Assembly (NCBI RefSeq): GCF_019977735.1
Contig: NZ_AP025018.1
Span: 11,040,580 to 11,104,579 of the forward strand
Reading direction: 5' to 3'
Source: Calothrix sp. PCC 7716
Lineage (GTDB): Bacteria > Cyanobacteriota > Cyanobacteriia > Cyanobacteriales > Nostocaceae
Length of the DNA stretch: 64,000 nt
Below the pieces are notes generated by a model. It ran no database searches. It was given only the letters and a program-made list of their open reading frames with translations, and was not told the origin of the DNA. This document shows positions 63,174-64,000 of the stretch, piece after piece. Made by a program: the position numbers and the translations under genes. Position 1 is the stretch's first letter; every line of letters starts with the position of its first letter.

Positions 63174-64000
63174 TTAAGATTGGTTTTTTTGCTTGATTTT
63201 TTGACGAATATCCCGAATATTCCAATTAGTCAGTTTCGCTAGAGTTTGTGCTTCAAGTTCAAAACGTTTGTTTAAACGACGCTTATATTCTCTACCCGCA
63301 GCACATTTCGCTTCACCTGTAAAGGAATGCTGAAGGATGTAACGTCCTTGAAAATTTTCTTTATTTGAAGTTTCTTGAAATATCAAGTCTTCAGGAAACT
63401 TATCGCGTGTGTAGCGAACATGCAACCGGGTAATGAAAACGTTATTACTTTTATCACCCCAAAATACACCTGCGTCTTTGAGTTCAGAATTACTCAAAGG
63501 TTCTGCAGAGCAAGGGTCACAGCTTGCCATGTCCCAAGCATATTCAAGAAATGCGACTTTACGGTCTTCTTTTGTGTAAGAGGTTTGAAACATTGACTTG
63601 TAAAAGTCTGCAAATTCTTCTTTCACAAATACTGGAATGTTGACATCACTCGGAACCTTGACCGTTCGATAGTTAGTAACTTCAGCTTGTCCTTGTGGAG
63701 AAAGTATATACACTATCAAATCTTGTTCCAAGAGAGCGTTCATCATCCCCAAACGAATTGGCAGCATGAATTTGGGAGAAGTGTAAGATATTTGCAGGGG
63801 ACGTAAATATTGATAACCACTTTCTTCAAACTTATCAAGATTTACCTTCGCGACAAAGAACTTCATTTTTTGGCGAATGTAAGGTTTAAGTAATGAAGAA
63901 GCTTCTCGTGGAATTTTATAACCGTTACGGTTGAGCCAAGTTTGTAAACCCCCTGATTCTTTGGCGCCAAGAATGAGAATATCGTACTCACCCACACTAT
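63174..64000 (-). CDS. DUF2330 family protein (partial, N-terminus beyond window)
   Basis: 275 codons to the window edge, ending at 63174. SVGEYDILILGAKESGGLQTWLNRNGYKIP, KMKFFVAKVNL, LRPLQISYTSPKFMLPIRLGMMNAL match DUF2330, a family of exported proteins of unknown function. The frame continues unbroken to base 64000, so residues from the signal peptide on are missing. It lies upstream of the sigma factor-like gene on the same strand. Confidence 0.85.
   Translation of the reverse strand, partial: SVGEYDILILGAKESGGLQTWLNRNGYKIPREASSLLKPYIRQKMKFFVAKVNLDKFEESGYQYLRPLQISYTSPKFMLPIRLGMMNALLEQDLIVYILSPQGQAEVTNYRTVKVPSDVNIPVFVKEEFADFYKSMFQTSYTKEDRKVAFLEYAWDMASCDPCSAEPLSNSELKDAGVFWGDKSNNVFITRLHVRYTRDKFPEDLIFQETSNKENFQGRYILQHSFTGEAKCAAGREYKRRLNKRFELEAQTLAKLTNWNIRDIRQKIKQKNQS

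Noticed and set aside
1-64000. tRNA, rRNA, tmRNA, transposase or integrase genes
   Set aside because: I looked for cloverleaf landmarks and transposase or recombinase motifs and found none that I could support; a dedicated scan could still find one.

Overview
The window is chromosomal DNA of a cyanobacterium, most likely a filamentous heterocyst-forming one (Nostocales; Calothrix/Rivularia-like by inference). Evidence: NtcA, an acyl-ACP synthetase, a two-domain HPPD, a CPP1-like protein, an SLH-OprB porin, the cyanobacterial DUF families DUF2811, DUF3084, DUF3146 and DUF2330, abundant heptameric short tandem repeats (TTAGGAG, AGTGCTG), and a small gene whose product carries the heterocyst-inhibition pentapeptide RGSGR twice. 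The usual cyanobacterial palindrome HIP1 (GCGATCGC) was not seen. Instead GGCGCC occurs close to 100 times (counted by eye), about once per 650 bases, and appears to take its place.

Layout. 1-4 kb: a DyP peroxidase (cut by the window edge) and a GMC oxidoreductase fused to a DUF1080 domain, probably one minus-strand operon. 4.3-8 kb: a STAND/NB-ARC ATPase without its sensor repeats, and aas. 8.2-13.5 kb: accessory genes (startless GUN4 fragment, serine hydrolase, pentapeptide-repeat protein, EgtD-like methyltransferase, decayed VapBC-like module, membrane methyltransferase-like protein, SDR). 13.5-17.4 kb: a probable transferred segment with a second GMC oxidoreductase and a polysaccharide flippase. 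It is flanked by 31-bp near-identical direct repeats and contains no GGCGCC. 17.4-32 kb: mostly housekeeping and conserved genes (NTF2-like, murG, retropepsin-like protease, hpd, HAD phosphatase, CPP1-like, OmpR-type regulator, MFS exporter, porin, large zinc metalloprotease). 32-38.5 kb: a decayed stretch with a frameshifted mazF, an HxlR regulator and a Uma2 nuclease each with TAG at a conserved Trp, a chimeric DUF4258/YgiT toxin-antitoxin pair, three degenerate tandem intergenic units, and hpaB. 38.6-47 kb: hisIE, chaB-like, hemL, a Trypco1 protein, a SWIM protein, and a SNF2 helicase with a 467-residue intein in its Walker A motif. 47.6-61.5 kb: pnp, PrsW, yqgF, DUF3084, ntcA, fabI, hisB, a hydrolase, NADAR, lepB, pyrC. 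62-64 kb: the patS-like minigene, convergent with a sigma factor gene, then a truncated DUF2330 gene.

Functional links. The DyP/GMC pair suggests an oxidase feeding H2O2 to a peroxidase. SWIM plus SNF2 helicase is a recurrent cyanobacterial pair. NtcA and the double-RGSGR peptide would both act in nitrogen-stress development if the strain forms heterocysts. The most notable item is the two-copy RGSGR minigene at 62304-62429, which is too short for ordinary gene calling. It has a good ribosome binding site and a TCCGGA-N17-TGTAAT promoter-like element upstream.
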